DNA from: Symbiobacterium thermophilum IAM 14863
GTDB taxonomy: Bacteria > Bacillota > Sulfobacillia > Symbiobacteriales > Symbiobacteriaceae
Assembly (NCBI RefSeq): GCF_000009905.1
Contig: NC_006177.1
Span: forward strand, 1,178,001 to 1,242,000
Direction of reading: 5' to 3'
DNA: 64,000 bases
Made by a program: the position numbers and the translations under genes. Shown here piece after piece: positions 17,085 to 26,792 of this stretch (position 1 is its first letter; every line of letters begins with the position of its first letter). The notes below the pieces were generated by a model. It did no database searches and was not told the origin of the DNA. It was given only the letters and a program-made list of their open reading frames with translations.

Positions 17085-18088
17085 GCGAGAAGCTGCTGGA
17101 GCGCGTGCGGGAGCTGGCCCGGCTCTGGGGGCCGTCGGGCCGTGAGCAGCGGGTGCACGACGCCCTGAAGGCGCAGATCGCACCCTTCGTGGACGAAGTC
17201 CGCACAGACGGGTTCGGCAATCTGCTGGCCGTGCGGAAGGGCAGGGAGGGCGGCCGACGGGTGCTGCTCTCCGCCCACATGGACACCCCGGGGGCCATCG
17301 CCCTCAACGTGACCGACAAGGGGCTGATCTACCTCGCCCCGGTGGGCGGGCTGAAGGTCCACCATGCGGTGGGGCAGCGGGTCGTCTGGGGCAGCGGCGC
17401 CTTGGGCGTCCTGCAGTATGAGCACGTGGAGGAGCCGAAGGACCTGAGCTTCAGGAAGCTCTTCTGCGACATCGGCGCCGCGACGAAGGAGGAAGCCCTG
17501 GAACGGGTGTCCCTGGGCGACATGTGCACCCTCGCCGGCACGGTGGAGGCATGGGGCGACCTGGTGGTGGGCCCCGGCCTGGACAACCGGCTGGGCTGCG
17601 CGGTGCTCCTGGAGGTCGCCGAGCGGCTGGGCAGCGGTCCGCACACGGTGATCTTCGCCTTCACGGCGCAGGGCGAGGTGGCCCCGCGGGGGGCGGCGGT
17701 GGCGGCCTTCGGCGCCGAGCCCGACGTGGCCGTTCTCGTCGACTCGGCCGTGAGCGGCGACCAGCCCGGCGTCCGGCAGGTCGCCACCCGGTTGGGCGGC
17801 GGTCCCGCCCTGCGGCTCAAGGATTCGGGCTTCATGGCCCACCACGGGCTCGCAGCGCAGATCGCCGCCGCGGCCGAGGCCGGGGGGATACCGCTGCAGC
17901 GTTGCGTCAGTCCCACCGGCAGTGAGGGCTGGACGGTGACCCCCGTCGGCCCCGGGGTGCCTACGGCGGTGATCGACATCCCCGTGCGGTACCCGGGAAC
18001 CGGCGGGGAGATGGCCGATCTCCGCGACGCCCGGGCCGCGGCGGAGCTGCTGTTGCACTTCCTGGGCCTTCCGCTTAATCTGGCCTGA
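17081..18088 (+). CDS. M42 family peptidase paralogue 3, probably inactive
   Basis: A 335-residue M42-like protein whose ATG overlaps the previous TGA (ATGA). It keeps the first metal pair (H66, D68 in LSAHMDTPG) and D168 (GLDNRLGC). The catalytic Glu-Glu pair is replaced by Gly-Glu (G198-E199 in TAQGEVAP), and the C-terminal metal His is lost (VRYPGTGGE instead of RYIHT). It is therefore probably catalytically dead or strongly altered. It may be a regulatory or structural subunit in a mixed complex with paralogues 1 and 2; that is inference. Confidence 0.85.
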   Translation: MSEKLLERVRELARLWGPSGREQRVHDALKAQIAPFVDEVRTDGFGNLLAVRKGREGGRRVLLSAHMDTPGAIALNVTDKGLIYLAPVGGLKVHHAVGQRVVWGSGALGVLQYEHVEEPKDLSFRKLFCDIGAATKEEALERVSLGDMCTLAGTVEAWGDLVVGPGLDNRLGCAVLLEVAERLGSGPHTVIFAFTAQGEVAPRGAAVAAFGAEPDVAVLVDSAVSGDQPGVRQVATRLGGGPALRLKDSGFMAHHGLAAQIAAAAEAGGIPLQRCVSPTGSEGWTVTPVGPGVPTAVIDIPVRYPGTGGEMADLRDARAAAELLLHFLGLPLNLA

Positions 18089-18427
18089 ACCGCACAGAAG
18101 GGCAACGCCACTCCCGGCCGCTCAGCCGCCGGGAGTGGTCGCTTTCCGACCGCCAACCATCATCTTTTCGATCGATTTACCTCCAGGGTTCTTGACCAAG
18201 GGGACCACTGCCGTCTACGATAATGACCAATCAGGAGGATATTAGCATATTAAGTTCCTATCCCCTACCATTGGTTAGCTGAGATTTTACGCAGTTATGA
18301 ATAGAGCCTGCAGTCCGGCCGGTGGGGGATGGGGCCGAACCCGGCGGCTGCCCTGCTCGACGGGGCCGGCCGCAGGGGCGGAAAGGTCTCGGGTTCCAGT
18401 TCAGCACGGCCTGCAGGAGGGACACCA
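18089..18427 (+). promoter_or_regulatory. Intergenic region with terminator and candidate chemoreceptor promoter
   Basis: About 340 bp without a gene. An 11-bp perfect hairpin at 18108-18138 follows the M42 operon and probably ends it. Downstream the DNA is distinctly more AT-rich than its surroundings. A TTGACC (18192-18197) and TACGAT (18216-18221) pair with an 18-bp spacer is a moderate sigma-A-type promoter candidate for the chemoreceptor gene. I found no clear sigma-28 site. Confidence 0.5.
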
Positions 18428-20296
18428 ATGCGGAACAGGATTCGCCTCAACATTCTTGCCAAGGTTCTGGCATCGCCTGTGCTCGTGATTCTGCTCCTTG
18501 GCACGGTGGGCGGGCTCGGCTACTTCGCCATGCGGGACGTGGTGACCACCTTGAACGAACTGGCCACCCAGGAAGCCCTGCTGGAGGGAAGCAAGGAGAT
18601 TCAGGCGGACCTTTTGCGGGAACTGGCCTATGTCCGGGATTACATCATCTTCACCGACGACGCTTCCCTCAACTCCCTCCACACCGCGCAGGAGAACCTG
18701 CTCGTGACGCTGGACGAGATGCTGGCGATCGCCGCCGACGACTCACTGCGTGAACAGTTCCAGACCCTGAAGCAGAAGCAGGAAGAGTACGCCGTCATCC
18801 TGCAGAGGGTCGAGGACAGGGTGCGGAAAGGCGACATCGACATGTCCACGGTGGTGCTGCGGGCTGAGGCGGTCCCCTATCTGAACCAGATGTTGCACCT
18901 GGCGGACCAGATCATCGACAGGGTCAGCCAGGACGCCGACCAGGCGCGCAGCGCCATGCGGCAGTACGCGGGGACGATGCAGTACGTGCTGCTGGCCGTG
19001 GTGAGCGCGGGCCTGGTGGTCGGTCTGGCCCTGGCCCTGATCGTGGCCCGGACGATTGTGAAGCCGGTGCGGAGCCTCGCCGAGGCCGCCACCCGGATGG
19101 CTGCGGGGGATCTGAGCATCAGCGAGGTGCCGGTGACTTCCCGGGATGAGGTCGGCAGGACGACGGAGGCGTTCAACTTGATGCTCCGGAGCCTGCGGGA
19201 CGTGGTGGGCAGGATCAACGCCGCTTCCCAGTCGGTCATGGCTGCCTCCGAGCAGCTGGCGGCCGCCGCGGACCAGGCCGCCAACGCCACGACGGGCTCG
19301 TCCCAGGCCATCACCCAGGTGGCTGCCGGCAGTTCCGAACAGGCCCACAGCACGGCTGAGGCCAACGCGCTGGTCCGGCAGCTGCGCGACGCCATCGAGC
19401 AGATCGCGTCCAGCGCCGGCACCGCGTCCGTGGAGGTTCAGGAGGCGGCCGACCGGCAGCATCGGATGGCCGATGAGCTGGACGAGATGACGCACCTCGC
19501 GGCGGCCACTGCCCGGGTCTCCACGGAGACCGAGGCGCGCGCCCGGGCCGCGGCGGCGGTGGTGGAGCGGGCCCTGCAGGAGATTCAGGAGGTCAGCGGG
19601 GAGGTTGGTCAGTCGGCCAGCCGCATCCAGGAGCTGGATCGGCTCTCGGAGCAGGTGGGCGCCATCACGGGGCTGATCTCCAGCATCGCCGACCAGACCA
19701 ACCTGCTGGCGCTCAACGCGGCCATTGAGGCCGCCCGGGCGGGCGAACACGGCCGCGGCTTCGCCGTCGTGGCGGACGAGGTCCGAAAGCTGGCCGAGCA
19801 GTCGGCGGCCTCGGCCCAGGAGATTGCCGACCTGATTCGCAACATCCAGACCGGTACTGCCGAGGCCGTGAAGGCGATGAACCGGGGCACCGAGCGGCTG
19901 ACGAAGACCAACGAGCTGGCCGCGCAGGCGGGCTCGGCGCTGGAGGAGATCCTGGCCGCGGTGCAGCAGGCTGCGGACGAGGCCAGGCGCATCGCCGAGA
20001 AGGCGGAGAACGTGAAGGAGCAGGCCATCGCGGCGGTGCAGACGTTCACCAACGTGGCGGCGATGACGCAGGAGAACACGGCGGCGAGCGAGGAGATGGC
20101 CGCCAGCGTGGAGGAAGTGGCGGAGGCCGTCAACCGCATCGCACGGCTGGCCGAGGAGAACGCGGCCGCCGCGGAGGAGGTCTCGGCGTCGGTGGAGGAG
20201 CTGACCGCGTCGGCGGAGCAGGTGGCCTCGTCGGCCCAGGGGCTGAAGCGGACGGCCGCCGAGCTGCGGGACCAGGTCGGCCGGTTCCGGCTGTAG
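18428..20296 (+). CDS. Methyl-accepting chemotaxis protein, paralogue 1
   Basis: A 622-residue chemoreceptor. One membrane helix (residues about 12-32) is followed by an extracytoplasmic four-helix-bundle-like sensor of about 140 residues and a second helix (about 175-197). A HAMP domain and a long cytoplasmic coiled coil come next; the hairpin tip is highly conserved ([20 protein letters not shown]). The cytoplasmic half is nearly the same as in the next gene while the sensor half has diverged, indicating a duplication with ligand drift. It starts at the ATG 18428 behind GGAGGG. Ligand unknown. Confidence 0.93.
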   Translation: MRNRIRLNILAKVLASPVLVILLLGTVGGLGYFAMRDVVTTLNELATQEALLEGSKEIQADLLRELAYVRDYIIFTDDASLNSLHTAQENLLVTLDEMLAIAADDSLREQFQTLKQKQEEYAVILQRVEDRVRKGDIDMSTVVLRAEAVPYLNQMLHLADQIIDRVSQDADQARSAMRQYAGTMQYVLLAVVSAGLVVGLALALIVARTIVKPVRSLAEAATRMAAGDLSISEVPVTSRDEVGRTTEAFNLMLRSLRDVVGRINAASQSVMAASEQLAAAADQAANATTGSSQAITQVAAGSSEQAHSTAEANALVRQLRDAIEQIASSAGTASVEVQEAADRQHRMADELDEMTHLAAATARVSTETEARARAAAAVVERALQEIQEVSGEVGQSASRIQELDRLSEQVGAITGLISSIADQTNLLALNAAIEAARAGEHGRGFAVVADEVRKLAEQSAASAQEIADLIRNIQTGTAEAVKAMNRGTERLTKTNELAAQAGSALEEILAAVQQAADEARRIAEKAENVKEQAIAAVQTFTNVAAMTQENTAASEEMAASVEEVAEAVNRIARLAEENAAAAEEVSASVEELTASAEQVASSAQGLKRTAAELRDQVGRFRL

Positions 20297-20616
20297 CCAA
20301 GGCGAATAGGACGGAGCGGGGCTGTCCCCGGCAGCGAAGGCTGCCGTCGTGGGCAGCCCCGCCCGCGCGTCAGGGCCTGCCGCCGGCGACGGGCCGGCGG
20401 CAGGCCCCTTTTGGTTGACGCCAAAGGGCGTTCACCCCAGCATCGAAAGCATCTCTTGCGTACCACGGCCGGTCTATTTTCTGAAGTCTGCCTTGATCAC
20501 GACTCATAAGGTCGCTATCCTATCTAGCATCTACCTCAATAATTGCCAAATTTATTTGAAGGGCCTGCTATCCGTCGCGGCGGGTGGCTGCAGCAACGTT
20601 CACAGGAGGGGTCTCT
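20297..20616 (+). promoter_or_regulatory. Intergenic region with terminator and AT-rich upstream segment
   Basis: A 320-bp gap between the two chemoreceptor genes. It holds an imperfect hairpin near 20315-20365 and then the strong terminator at 20373-20412. The last 150 bp are AT-rich for this genome and should contain the promoter of the second receptor, but I see no confident -35/-10 pair. Confidence 0.4.
20373..20412 (+). terminator. Strong intrinsic terminator after chemoreceptor 1
   Basis: A perfect 14-bp GC-rich stem (20373-20386 with 20394-20407) and a 7-nt loop are followed by CTTTTGG. Confidence 0.8.
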
Positions 20617-22491
20617 ATGCAGACACATCTTCGGACCCGTGCCAGCATCTTCGCCAAGGTACTCTTCGCACTGTTCGTCGTGATCCTTTTGCTGTGTACT
20701 GTCGGGATCTGGAGCTACCTCTCGATGGAGGACGTCATCTCGTCTGTGACGACCATCGAACGACGGGAGACGCTGGTCGACGGGAGCCGGGAAATCAAGG
20801 CTGACCTTCTGCTGCAGCTGGCGTACATCCGGGACTTCATCATCTTCGCCGACGAGCAGGCGCTGGACAGCCTGGAGGCGGCCTCGGCCGATCTGATGGC
20901 CACCCTGGACCGCATGATCGCGACCGCAAATGTCGAAGAGACGCGCAACCAGTTCCGCTCGATCCAGGCCACCCAGGTCGAGTACGATGCCATCCTCCAG
21001 CAGGTCGAGAGCCTGGTGCGCCGCGGTGACCGGGAGCAGGCCGCCGCAGTGCTGCGCGACGAAGCCTATCCCAAGATGAACGACATGCTTGACGTGGCGG
21101 ACGCCATCATCGTCAAGGTCAGCCGCAACGCCGCGGAGACCCGCAACACGGTGCGGGCCGACGCGGCGCGGATGCAGATCGGGCTGCTGGTCACGATGGC
21201 CGTGGGCCTGGTCGCCGGCGTGGTCATCGCGGTGGTGGCGGCGCGGGCGATCACGCAGCGGATCCAGCGGCTGGCCGAGGCTGCCACCCGCATGGCCGGA
21301 GGCGACCTGAGCCTCAGCGAGCTGCCCGTGAACTCCGGCGATGAGGTGGGCCGGACCGTGGAGGCGTTCAACACCATGCTCCGGAACCTGCGCGCCATGG
21401 TCCGGGACATCGGCGCGGCGTCCGAGACGGTGATGTCCGCATCCGAGCAGCTCTCCGCGGCGGCGGATCAGGCAGCCCGGGCGGCGGCGGGCTCGTCCCA
21501 GGCCATCACCCAGGTGGCCGCCGGCAGCTCGGAGCAGGCGACCAGCACGGCACAGACCAACCAGCTCGTCGAGCAGCTGCGGGGGGCCATTCAGCAGATC
21601 GCCGCCAGCTCCAGGGGGTCGGCCGTGGAGGTCCAGGAGGCCGCGACGCGCCAGGTCCGCATGGCGGAAGAGTTGCAGCGCATGTCGGCGAGCGCGGCGG
21701 GTACGGCGCAGGTGGCGCTGCAGACCGAACAGCGGGCGCGGGCCGCGGCGGCGGTCGTGGAGCGGGCCCTGAGGGAGATCGAGCAGGTGGGGGCGGTGGT
21801 CGGAACCTCCGCCGACCGGATCCAGGAGCTGGACCGGCTCTCGGAGCAGGTGGGGTCCATCACCGATGTCATCTCCAGCATCGCCGACCAGACCAACCTG
21901 CTGGCGCTCAACGCGGCGATCGAGGCCGCGCGGGCGGGCGAGCACGGCCGGGGCTTCGCGGTGGTGGCGGACGAGGTCCGCAAGCTGGCCGAGCAGTCCG
22001 CCGCGTCGGCCCGGGAGATCGCGGACCTCATCAGCAACATCCAAACCGGCACCGCCGAGGCCGTTCGGGCGATGTCCCAGGGCACCGAGCGGCTGGCCGC
22101 CACGAACCAGTTGGCCGCCGAGGCCGGCTCCGCGCTGGAGGAGATCCTGGGCGCGGTGCAGCAGGCGGCGGAGGAGGCGCAGCGCATCGCAGAGAAGGCC
22201 CGTCAGGCGAAGGAGCGGGCCGCGGCTGCGATGCGCACGTTCAACGCCGTGGCGGCGATGACCGAGGAGAACACCGCCATGAGCGAGGAGATGGACGCAG
22301 GCGCCGCGGAGGTGGCGAGCGCGGTCAACCGCATCGCCCGGCTGTCCGAGGAGAACGCCGCGGCCGCGGAGCAGGTCTCGGCGTCCGTGGAGGAGCTGAC
22401 GGCTTCGGCGGAGCAGGTGGCCTCGTCGGCCCGGGAACTGAGGCAGACGGCCGCTGAACTGCAGGCCCGGGTCAGGCGGTTCCGGCTGTAG
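20617..22491 (+). CDS. Methyl-accepting chemotaxis protein, paralogue 2
   Basis: A 624-residue chemoreceptor with the same layout as its upstream neighbour: membrane helix (about 13-33), four-helix-bundle-like sensor (about 35-180), second helix, HAMP and signalling hairpin with the conserved tip [20 protein letters not shown]. The ATG at 20617 follows a good AGGAGGGG. High identity in the cytoplasmic part and low identity in the sensor suggest tandem duplication and specialisation for another ligand. No che genes are in the window. Confidence 0.93.
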   Translation: MQTHLRTRASIFAKVLFALFVVILLLCTVGIWSYLSMEDVISSVTTIERRETLVDGSREIKADLLLQLAYIRDFIIFADEQALDSLEAASADLMATLDRMIATANVEETRNQFRSIQATQVEYDAILQQVESLVRRGDREQAAAVLRDEAYPKMNDMLDVADAIIVKVSRNAAETRNTVRADAARMQIGLLVTMAVGLVAGVVIAVVAARAITQRIQRLAEAATRMAGGDLSLSELPVNSGDEVGRTVEAFNTMLRNLRAMVRDIGAASETVMSASEQLSAAADQAARAAAGSSQAITQVAAGSSEQATSTAQTNQLVEQLRGAIQQIAASSRGSAVEVQEAATRQVRMAEELQRMSASAAGTAQVALQTEQRARAAAAVVERALREIEQVGAVVGTSADRIQELDRLSEQVGSITDVISSIADQTNLLALNAAIEAARAGEHGRGFAVVADEVRKLAEQSAASAREIADLISNIQTGTAEAVRAMSQGTERLAATNQLAAEAGSALEEILGAVQQAAEEAQRIAEKARQAKERAAAAMRTFNAVAAMTEENTAMSEEMDAGAAEVASAVNRIARLSEENAAAAEQVSASVEELTASAEQVASSARELRQTAAELQARVRRFRL

Positions 22492-22514
22492 GGCGCGGCC
22501 GCCGCCGGTTGGGA

Positions 22515-22544
22515 TTGACGCTGCCCGCAAAAAGGGGATACACT
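22515..22544 (+). promoter_or_regulatory. Promoter of tatC
   Basis: TTGACG (22515-22520) and TACACT (22539-22544) are separated by 18 bp and lie about 60 bp before the tatC start. Confidence 0.65.
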
Positions 22545-22604
22545 TCAGGGGTGAGCAGTTTCGCCTGAAGCGCAGGGGTCACCCGGAATGGAGAGTTTGG
22601 CGCG

Positions 22605-23321
22605 ATGCAGGACAAAGAACTGACCCTCGTGGAGCACCTGACCGAGCTGCGGGAGCGCATCATCAAGTCGCTGATCGCCGTCGCGATCGGCTTCTTCGCC
22701 GCGGTTTTCCTCTCGCAGCCCGTCTTCCAGCACATCATGGAACAGGCCAAGGCGGAAGGGGTCCAGCTGATCCAGTACAACTTCGCGGACACGTTCATCA
22801 CGCAGATCAAGCTGGCGCTGATCCTGGGGCTGGTGCTGGCCTTTCCCGTGGTGCTCTACCAGGTGATCGCCTTCATCCTGCCGGCCTTGAAGCCGGAGGA
22901 GAAGCGGCTGCTCTTCATCGGCCTGCCGTTTGCCACAGGGTTGTTCCTGGCCGGCTGGGCCTTCGGCTACTTCATCGTCGTGCCCATCACGAAAGAGTTC
23001 TTCAAGTCGATGGCACAGGCGTCGCTGGTCGAGGTGGCTGTCACGCCCAGCAACTACCTGTCGTTCATCCTCAGCATCTGCAACCCGCTGGGCATCGCCT
23101 TCGAGCTGCCGCTGGTGGTGCTGATCCTGGCGCGGATCGGGCTGGTGACTCACCAGTTCCTGGGACGGGTGCGGAAGTACGCCTTCCTGGCCCTGATGAT
23201 CCTGGCGGCCGTGCTCTCCCCGCCCGATGTCATCTCCATGATGATCTTCCTCGTGCCGCTGTACGGCCTCTACGAGTTCTCGATCATCCTGGCCCGGTTT
23301 GCGCAGCCGAAGAACGAGTAG
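22605..23321 (+). CDS. tatC: Sec-independent protein translocase TatC
   Basis: TatC is the six-helix receptor of the twin-arginine translocase, which exports folded proteins. The 238-residue protein begins with the conserved cytoplasmic motif VEHLTELRERI and has six hydrophobic segments. It has its own promoter (22515-22544). No tatA/tatB gene is adjacent on either side, so the partner must be encoded elsewhere. Confidence 0.95.
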   Translation: MQDKELTLVEHLTELRERIIKSLIAVAIGFFAAVFLSQPVFQHIMEQAKAEGVQLIQYNFADTFITQIKLALILGLVLAFPVVLYQVIAFILPALKPEEKRLLFIGLPFATGLFLAGWAFGYFIVVPITKEFFKSMAQASLVEVAVTPSNYLSFILSICNPLGIAFELPLVVLILARIGLVTHQFLGRVRKYAFLALMILAAVLSPPDVISMMIFLVPLYGLYEFSIILARFAQPKNE

Positions 23322-23525
23322 GCGCGGCGGCCGGGTCCCTTTTTGACCCCGCCGCTTCACGCCGGCAGCCTGGAGCACGGGATCGCGGCGCGCTGCGGAT
23401 GGAGGCGGGAATGGTCAGGCCCCGGGCCTGGACCGCTACGGCGGCGTCCGGTCCGGTTCTCCAGGGGCGCTGCCGCACAGGAGGATCCTCTTCCCACCGC
23501 CCACGGCTCACCGCTCAGCGTTCCC
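23322..23525. other. Non-coding gap after tatC
   Basis: About 200 bp between the tatC stop and the ABC-F promoter. A short T run follows tatC without a strong stem. I see no gene or conserved element in it. Confidence 0.4.
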
Positions 23526-23554
23526 TTGACTTCCGCCGCTCCAACCCCTACACT
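23526..23554 (+). promoter_or_regulatory. Promoter of ABC-F leader 1
   Basis: TTGACT (23526-23531) and TACACT (23549-23554) with an ideal 17-bp spacer. The transcript would begin about 35 bp before the leader peptide. Confidence 0.75.
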
Positions 23555-23593
23555 GGTTACGAAATCTGTTGCCACAGGCGGAGGTACACGACC

Positions 23594-23617
23594 GTGAAGA
23601 GGACGACCGCTTTCTAA
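23594..23617 (+). CDS. Leader peptide of ABC-F gene 1 (MKRTTAF)
   Basis: A seven-codon frame (GTG start, TAA stop) encoding MKRTTAF, with a GGAGG ribosome site 9 bases upstream. It lies between a good promoter and a terminator hairpin (23741-23772) in front of an ABC-F gene. That is the layout of ribosome-stalling attenuators that control antibiotic-induced ABC-F genes in Firmicutes. Whether antibiotic stalling on this peptide opens the downstream gene is inference. Confidence 0.6.
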   Translation: MKRTTAF

Positions 23618-23740
23618 GCTGAATACGGCGCCCGCACCATCGGCCGGCTGGCCGGCGGACCGGGCGCGGCTTGAAGCGGTCCCGTCACGGTGGCGCCTGT
23701 CAGCGCTTGCGTTACGCACTTGGTATTCCATCGCGGAGAC

Positions 23741-23772
23741 CAGGACCACGGGAGGGCCCGTGGTCCTGTTTT
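23741..23772 (+). terminator. Attenuator terminator in ABC-F leader 1
   Basis: A perfect 12-bp stem (CAGGACCACGGG with its complement) and a 4-nt loop are followed by TTTTGCTTT, about 50 bp before the ABC-F start. It is inside the transcript that starts at 23554, so it should act as a conditional terminator. Confidence 0.75.
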
Positions 23773-23824
23773 GCTTTGCCCGTGCACGGGACCGCCCCGA
23801 CCATGACGGAGGAGGCGGTTCACG

Positions 23825-25510
23825 ATGATGACGTTACAGGTCCGCAACCTGCGGAAGGAGTTTGCCAACCGAACGGTATTGGACGGCGTCAGCTTCGACC
23901 TGGCACAGGGTGAGCGGGTGGGGCTGGTGGGGCGGAACGGCTGCGGCAAGTCCACCCTCCTGCGCATCCTGGCCGGCGAGCTGGCGCCCGACGAGGGTAC
24001 GCTCCACTGGATTCACCCGGGCGCCGCGTGGGCCTACCTCAGCCAGGAGGACCGGTGGGATCCGGACCGGCCGCTGGGCGAGCAGCTGGGGCCGGTGGAT
24101 CCCGCCCTGCTGGGCCGCTGCGGGATCGACCGCTCCCTGCTCAGCCGCCCGGCCGGCGCGCTCTCCGGCGGGCAGAAGACCCGGGCGGCGCTGGCGAAGG
24201 TGCTTGCCGGGTCCCCGGAACTGCTGTTGCTGGACGAGCCCACGAACCACCTGGACACCGAGGGGCTGGACTGGCTGCAGGACGTCCTGCGCCGGTACCG
24301 GGGGACGGTCCTGGTGGTGAGCCACGACCGGTACTTCCTGGACCAGGTGGTCACCCGCATCCTCGAACTGGAGAACGGCCGCATCCGGGAGTACCCGGGA
24401 AACTACACCGCCTACGCCAGGCAGAAGCAGGCCGAACGGGAGCGGGCCGAGGCCGAGTACCGGGAGTACGTGCGCAAGAAGAAGCAGCTGGAGGCGGCGA
24501 TCCGCCGGGAGCGGGAGTGGGCGAACCGGGCGCACAACGCCAAGCCCGATCCCACCGCCAGCGTGTTCCAGAAGGGCATCGACCGGAACATGGCCCGCAA
24601 CCACATGCGGGTGGCCAAGGCGCGGGAGCGGCGGCTGGAGCGCATGAAGGTGGAGAAGCCCCGGAAGCCGGAGCACATCAACCTGGCCCTGCGGGGCGGC
24701 ACCGATGTGGCCCGCAACCTGGTGCTGGCCGAGGGCCTGGGCTTTACCTACGACGGCCGGCGCTGGCTTTTCCGCGACGCCTCCTTCTACCTGCAGCGGG
24801 GGGACCGGGTCGCGGTGCTGGGCTCCAACGGCAGCGGCAAGACCACGCTGGTCCGCCTGCTGACCGGGGAGCTGAAGCCCACGGAGGGCCGCCTGCACGT
24901 GGCGCCGGTCAAGGTCGGCTACCTGGCGCAGGAACTGGAAACCCTCGACCCCCGCCACACGGTGCTGGAGGAGGTCAGCGGCGGGAACCCGGCCCCCGAC
25001 CAGGCCCGCATCCGCACGCTGCTGGCGTGCCTGCTCTTCCGTGAGGAGGAGGTCTACAAGCGGGTGGCGGTGCTCTCGGGCGGCGAGAAGGTAAGCCTGG
25101 CGGTAGCGAAGCTCCTCCTGGCCGAGCCCGACCTGCTGGTGCTGGACGAACCCACCAACGGCCTGGACCTCGCCTCCCGGGAGCGGGTGGAGGAGGCGCT
25201 GGCCGACTATCCGGGTACCCTGATCCTGGTCTCTCACGACCGCTATCTGGTGCAGCGGCTGGCCGACCGCATCCTGCACATCGCGGACGGGCGGCTGGAG
25301 CTCTTCCGGGGCACCTACGCCGAGTACGCCGCGCGGGGCGGGACCGAGAAGGCGCCGGATGCCGCAGAGGAGATCCTGCTCCTGGAGACCCGGCTGGCGC
25401 AGCTCAGCGCGGCCCTGGCCGCCCCGCCGGAGGGGGAGGCCGAGGCTTTGGAGCAGGAGTTCATCCGGGTGAGCCGGGCCTTGCGCGCGCTAAAGGAAAA
25501 AAGGGCTTGA
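23825..25510 (+). CDS. ABC-F family ATP-binding protein 1
   Basis: A 561-residue soluble protein with two ABC ATPase domains and no membrane segment. Walker A motifs are GRNGCGKST (N-half) and GSNGSGKTT (C-half); signatures are LSGGQKTR and LSGGEKVS. A charged inter-domain linker of about 80 residues between the two halves would reach into the ribosome. ABC-F proteins bind the ribosomal E site, and some protect against PTC antibiotics. The attenuator leader makes a resistance-type role plausible. Tandem ATGs at 23825 and 23828 follow GGAGGAGG. The proC promoter overlaps its stop codon. Confidence 0.92.
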   Translation: MMTLQVRNLRKEFANRTVLDGVSFDLAQGERVGLVGRNGCGKSTLLRILAGELAPDEGTLHWIHPGAAWAYLSQEDRWDPDRPLGEQLGPVDPALLGRCGIDRSLLSRPAGALSGGQKTRAALAKVLAGSPELLLLDEPTNHLDTEGLDWLQDVLRRYRGTVLVVSHDRYFLDQVVTRILELENGRIREYPGNYTAYARQKQAERERAEAEYREYVRKKKQLEAAIRREREWANRAHNAKPDPTASVFQKGIDRNMARNHMRVAKARERRLERMKVEKPRKPEHINLALRGGTDVARNLVLAEGLGFTYDGRRWLFRDASFYLQRGDRVAVLGSNGSGKTTLVRLLTGELKPTEGRLHVAPVKVGYLAQELETLDPRHTVLEEVSGGNPAPDQARIRTLLACLLFREEEVYKRVAVLSGGEKVSLAVAKLLLAEPDLLVLDEPTNGLDLASRERVEEALADYPGTLILVSHDRYLVQRLADRILHIADGRLELFRGTYAEYAARGGTEKAPDAAEEILLLETRLAQLSAALAAPPEGEAEALEQEFIRVSRALRALKEKRA

Positions 25511-25535
25511 CGCGGCCGGGTTTCACTGCTAAGAT
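25507..25535 (+). promoter_or_regulatory. Promoter of the proC T-box leader
   Basis: TTGACG (25507-25512) and TAAGAT (25530-25535) with a 17-bp spacer. The -35 box overlaps the stop codon of the upstream ABC-F gene. Confidence 0.7.
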
Positions 25536-25539
25536 GCAC

Positions 25540-25820
25540 TCAATACCGAAAGGCGAGGATGGGGAACAGTAGAGCGCCCCTCCGCCGGTCAGAGAGCCCG
25601 GGCCCGCCCGAGGGCGGAGCTGAGAGCCCGGGTCGGCGTGAGCCGCTCGAACCCGCCCCGGAGCCGGCGGCGATGAGCCGTCCCGGCCTGGCCGACCGTT
25701 ACAGCGGGCCACGGGTCGCAGTGCCCGGCAGAGTGGGTCGCCCTGCAGGCGGCCAATGAAGGTGGTACCGCGGAGGATCGACGCCCTTCGCCCTTCCGTC
25801 AGGTTGGGCGAAGGGCGTTT
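25540..25820 (+). promoter_or_regulatory. T-box riboswitch, proline-specific, upstream of proC
   Basis: A tRNA-sensing leader. The T-box sequence proper is at 25755-25772 (AATGAAGGTGGTACCGCG). Stem I shows the loop-E pair AGTA on the 5' side and GAA on the 3' side directly before a CCC triplet (25652-25654), followed by a purine, which is the expected specifier position. A GATGA kink-turn-like sequence follows. The terminator is a perfect 12-bp stem (25782-25793 with 25806-25817) and a T run. CCC is a proline codon, matching proC, and is read by the tRNA-Pro(GGG) gene in this window. Uncharged tRNA-Pro should prevent termination. Confidence 0.92.
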
Positions 25821-25894
25821 GGATTTGCGTCACGGCAAGACACCCTGCGTCCGGCGGAAAGGCCCTGCAGGCAGCGAGAACGGAGGTGGAGCGG

Positions 25895-26740
25895 ATGCTT
25901 ACGGGCAATGTGGGATTTCTGGGTGCGGGCGCGATCGCCGAGGCCCTGATCCGCGGCATGCTGAATGCCGGGGTCGTACAGCCTGAACAGGTTCTGGTGA
26001 GCAACCGCTCCGATCGGGAGCGCCTGGCCGACCTGAACCGGCGCTACGGCGTGCGCACGGCGGGGAGCAAGGGGTACGTGGTGGACGTCTGCCAGGTGGT
26101 GGTGCTGGCCTGCAAGCCCAAGGACGTGGCCGGTCTGCTGGCCGAGGTGGGTGGCCGGTTCCGCCCGGGGCAGATCGTGCTCTCCCTGGCTGCGGGGATC
26201 GCGACGTCGTTCATCGAGGAGCGGGTGGCCGACGGGGTGATGGTCGTACGGGCGATGCCCAACACCTCCTGCCAGGTGGGCGAGTCGGCCACGGCGGTCT
26301 GCCTCGGCCGCGCGGCTACGCCCGAGGCGATGCGGCTCGTCACCGAGATGCTGGCCAGCGTCGGGCAGGTGTATACCGTGCCCGAGGAACAGATGGACGC
26401 CGTGACCGGCCTTTCCGGCAGCGGGCCCGCGTACGTGTACTACATCGTCGAGGCAATGATCGAGGCCGGCGAGGCGGTGGGCCTCGCCCCCGAGGTGGCC
26501 CGGGCGCTGACCCTGCAGACGCTGAAGGGCGCGGCGCTGACGCTGGCCACCACCGGGGCCGACCCCGCCGTGCTGCGAGAGCAGGTGACCTCGCCCGGGG
26601 GCACCACCGCGGCGGGCCTGCAGGTGCTGCGGGAGGCCGGCTTCGCCCAGGCGCTCATCAGCGCGATCGTCCGGGCCACCGAGAGGTCCCGGGAGCTGGG
26701 CCGGATGCCGGCGCAGGCCGCCACGGAGGTCGGCGATTGA
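25895..26740 (+). CDS. proC: Pyrroline-5-carboxylate reductase
   Basis: ProC reduces pyrroline-5-carboxylate to L-proline with NAD(P)H in the cytoplasm. The 281-residue protein has the Rossmann motif GFLGAGAIAEA near the N-terminus. The C-terminal signature region is also clear (GLSGSGPAYVYYI and SPGGTTAAGLQVL). The ATG at 25895 is spaced correctly from GGAGGT; a GTG 9 bases earlier overlaps that site. It is controlled by the upstream proline T-box. Confidence 0.95.
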   Translation: MLTGNVGFLGAGAIAEALIRGMLNAGVVQPEQVLVSNRSDRERLADLNRRYGVRTAGSKGYVVDVCQVVVLACKPKDVAGLLAEVGGRFRPGQIVLSLAAGIATSFIEERVADGVMVVRAMPNTSCQVGESATAVCLGRAATPEAMRLVTEMLASVGQVYTVPEEQMDAVTGLSGSGPAYVYYIVEAMIEAGEAVGLAPEVARALTLQTLKGAALTLATTGADPAVLREQVTSPGGTTAAGLQVLREAGFAQALISAIVRATERSRELGRMPAQAATEVGD

Positions 26741-26792
26741 GGCTCGCCAGAGCCGCGACAGCCGGCACGGAGACACGACCAACATACCAAGC

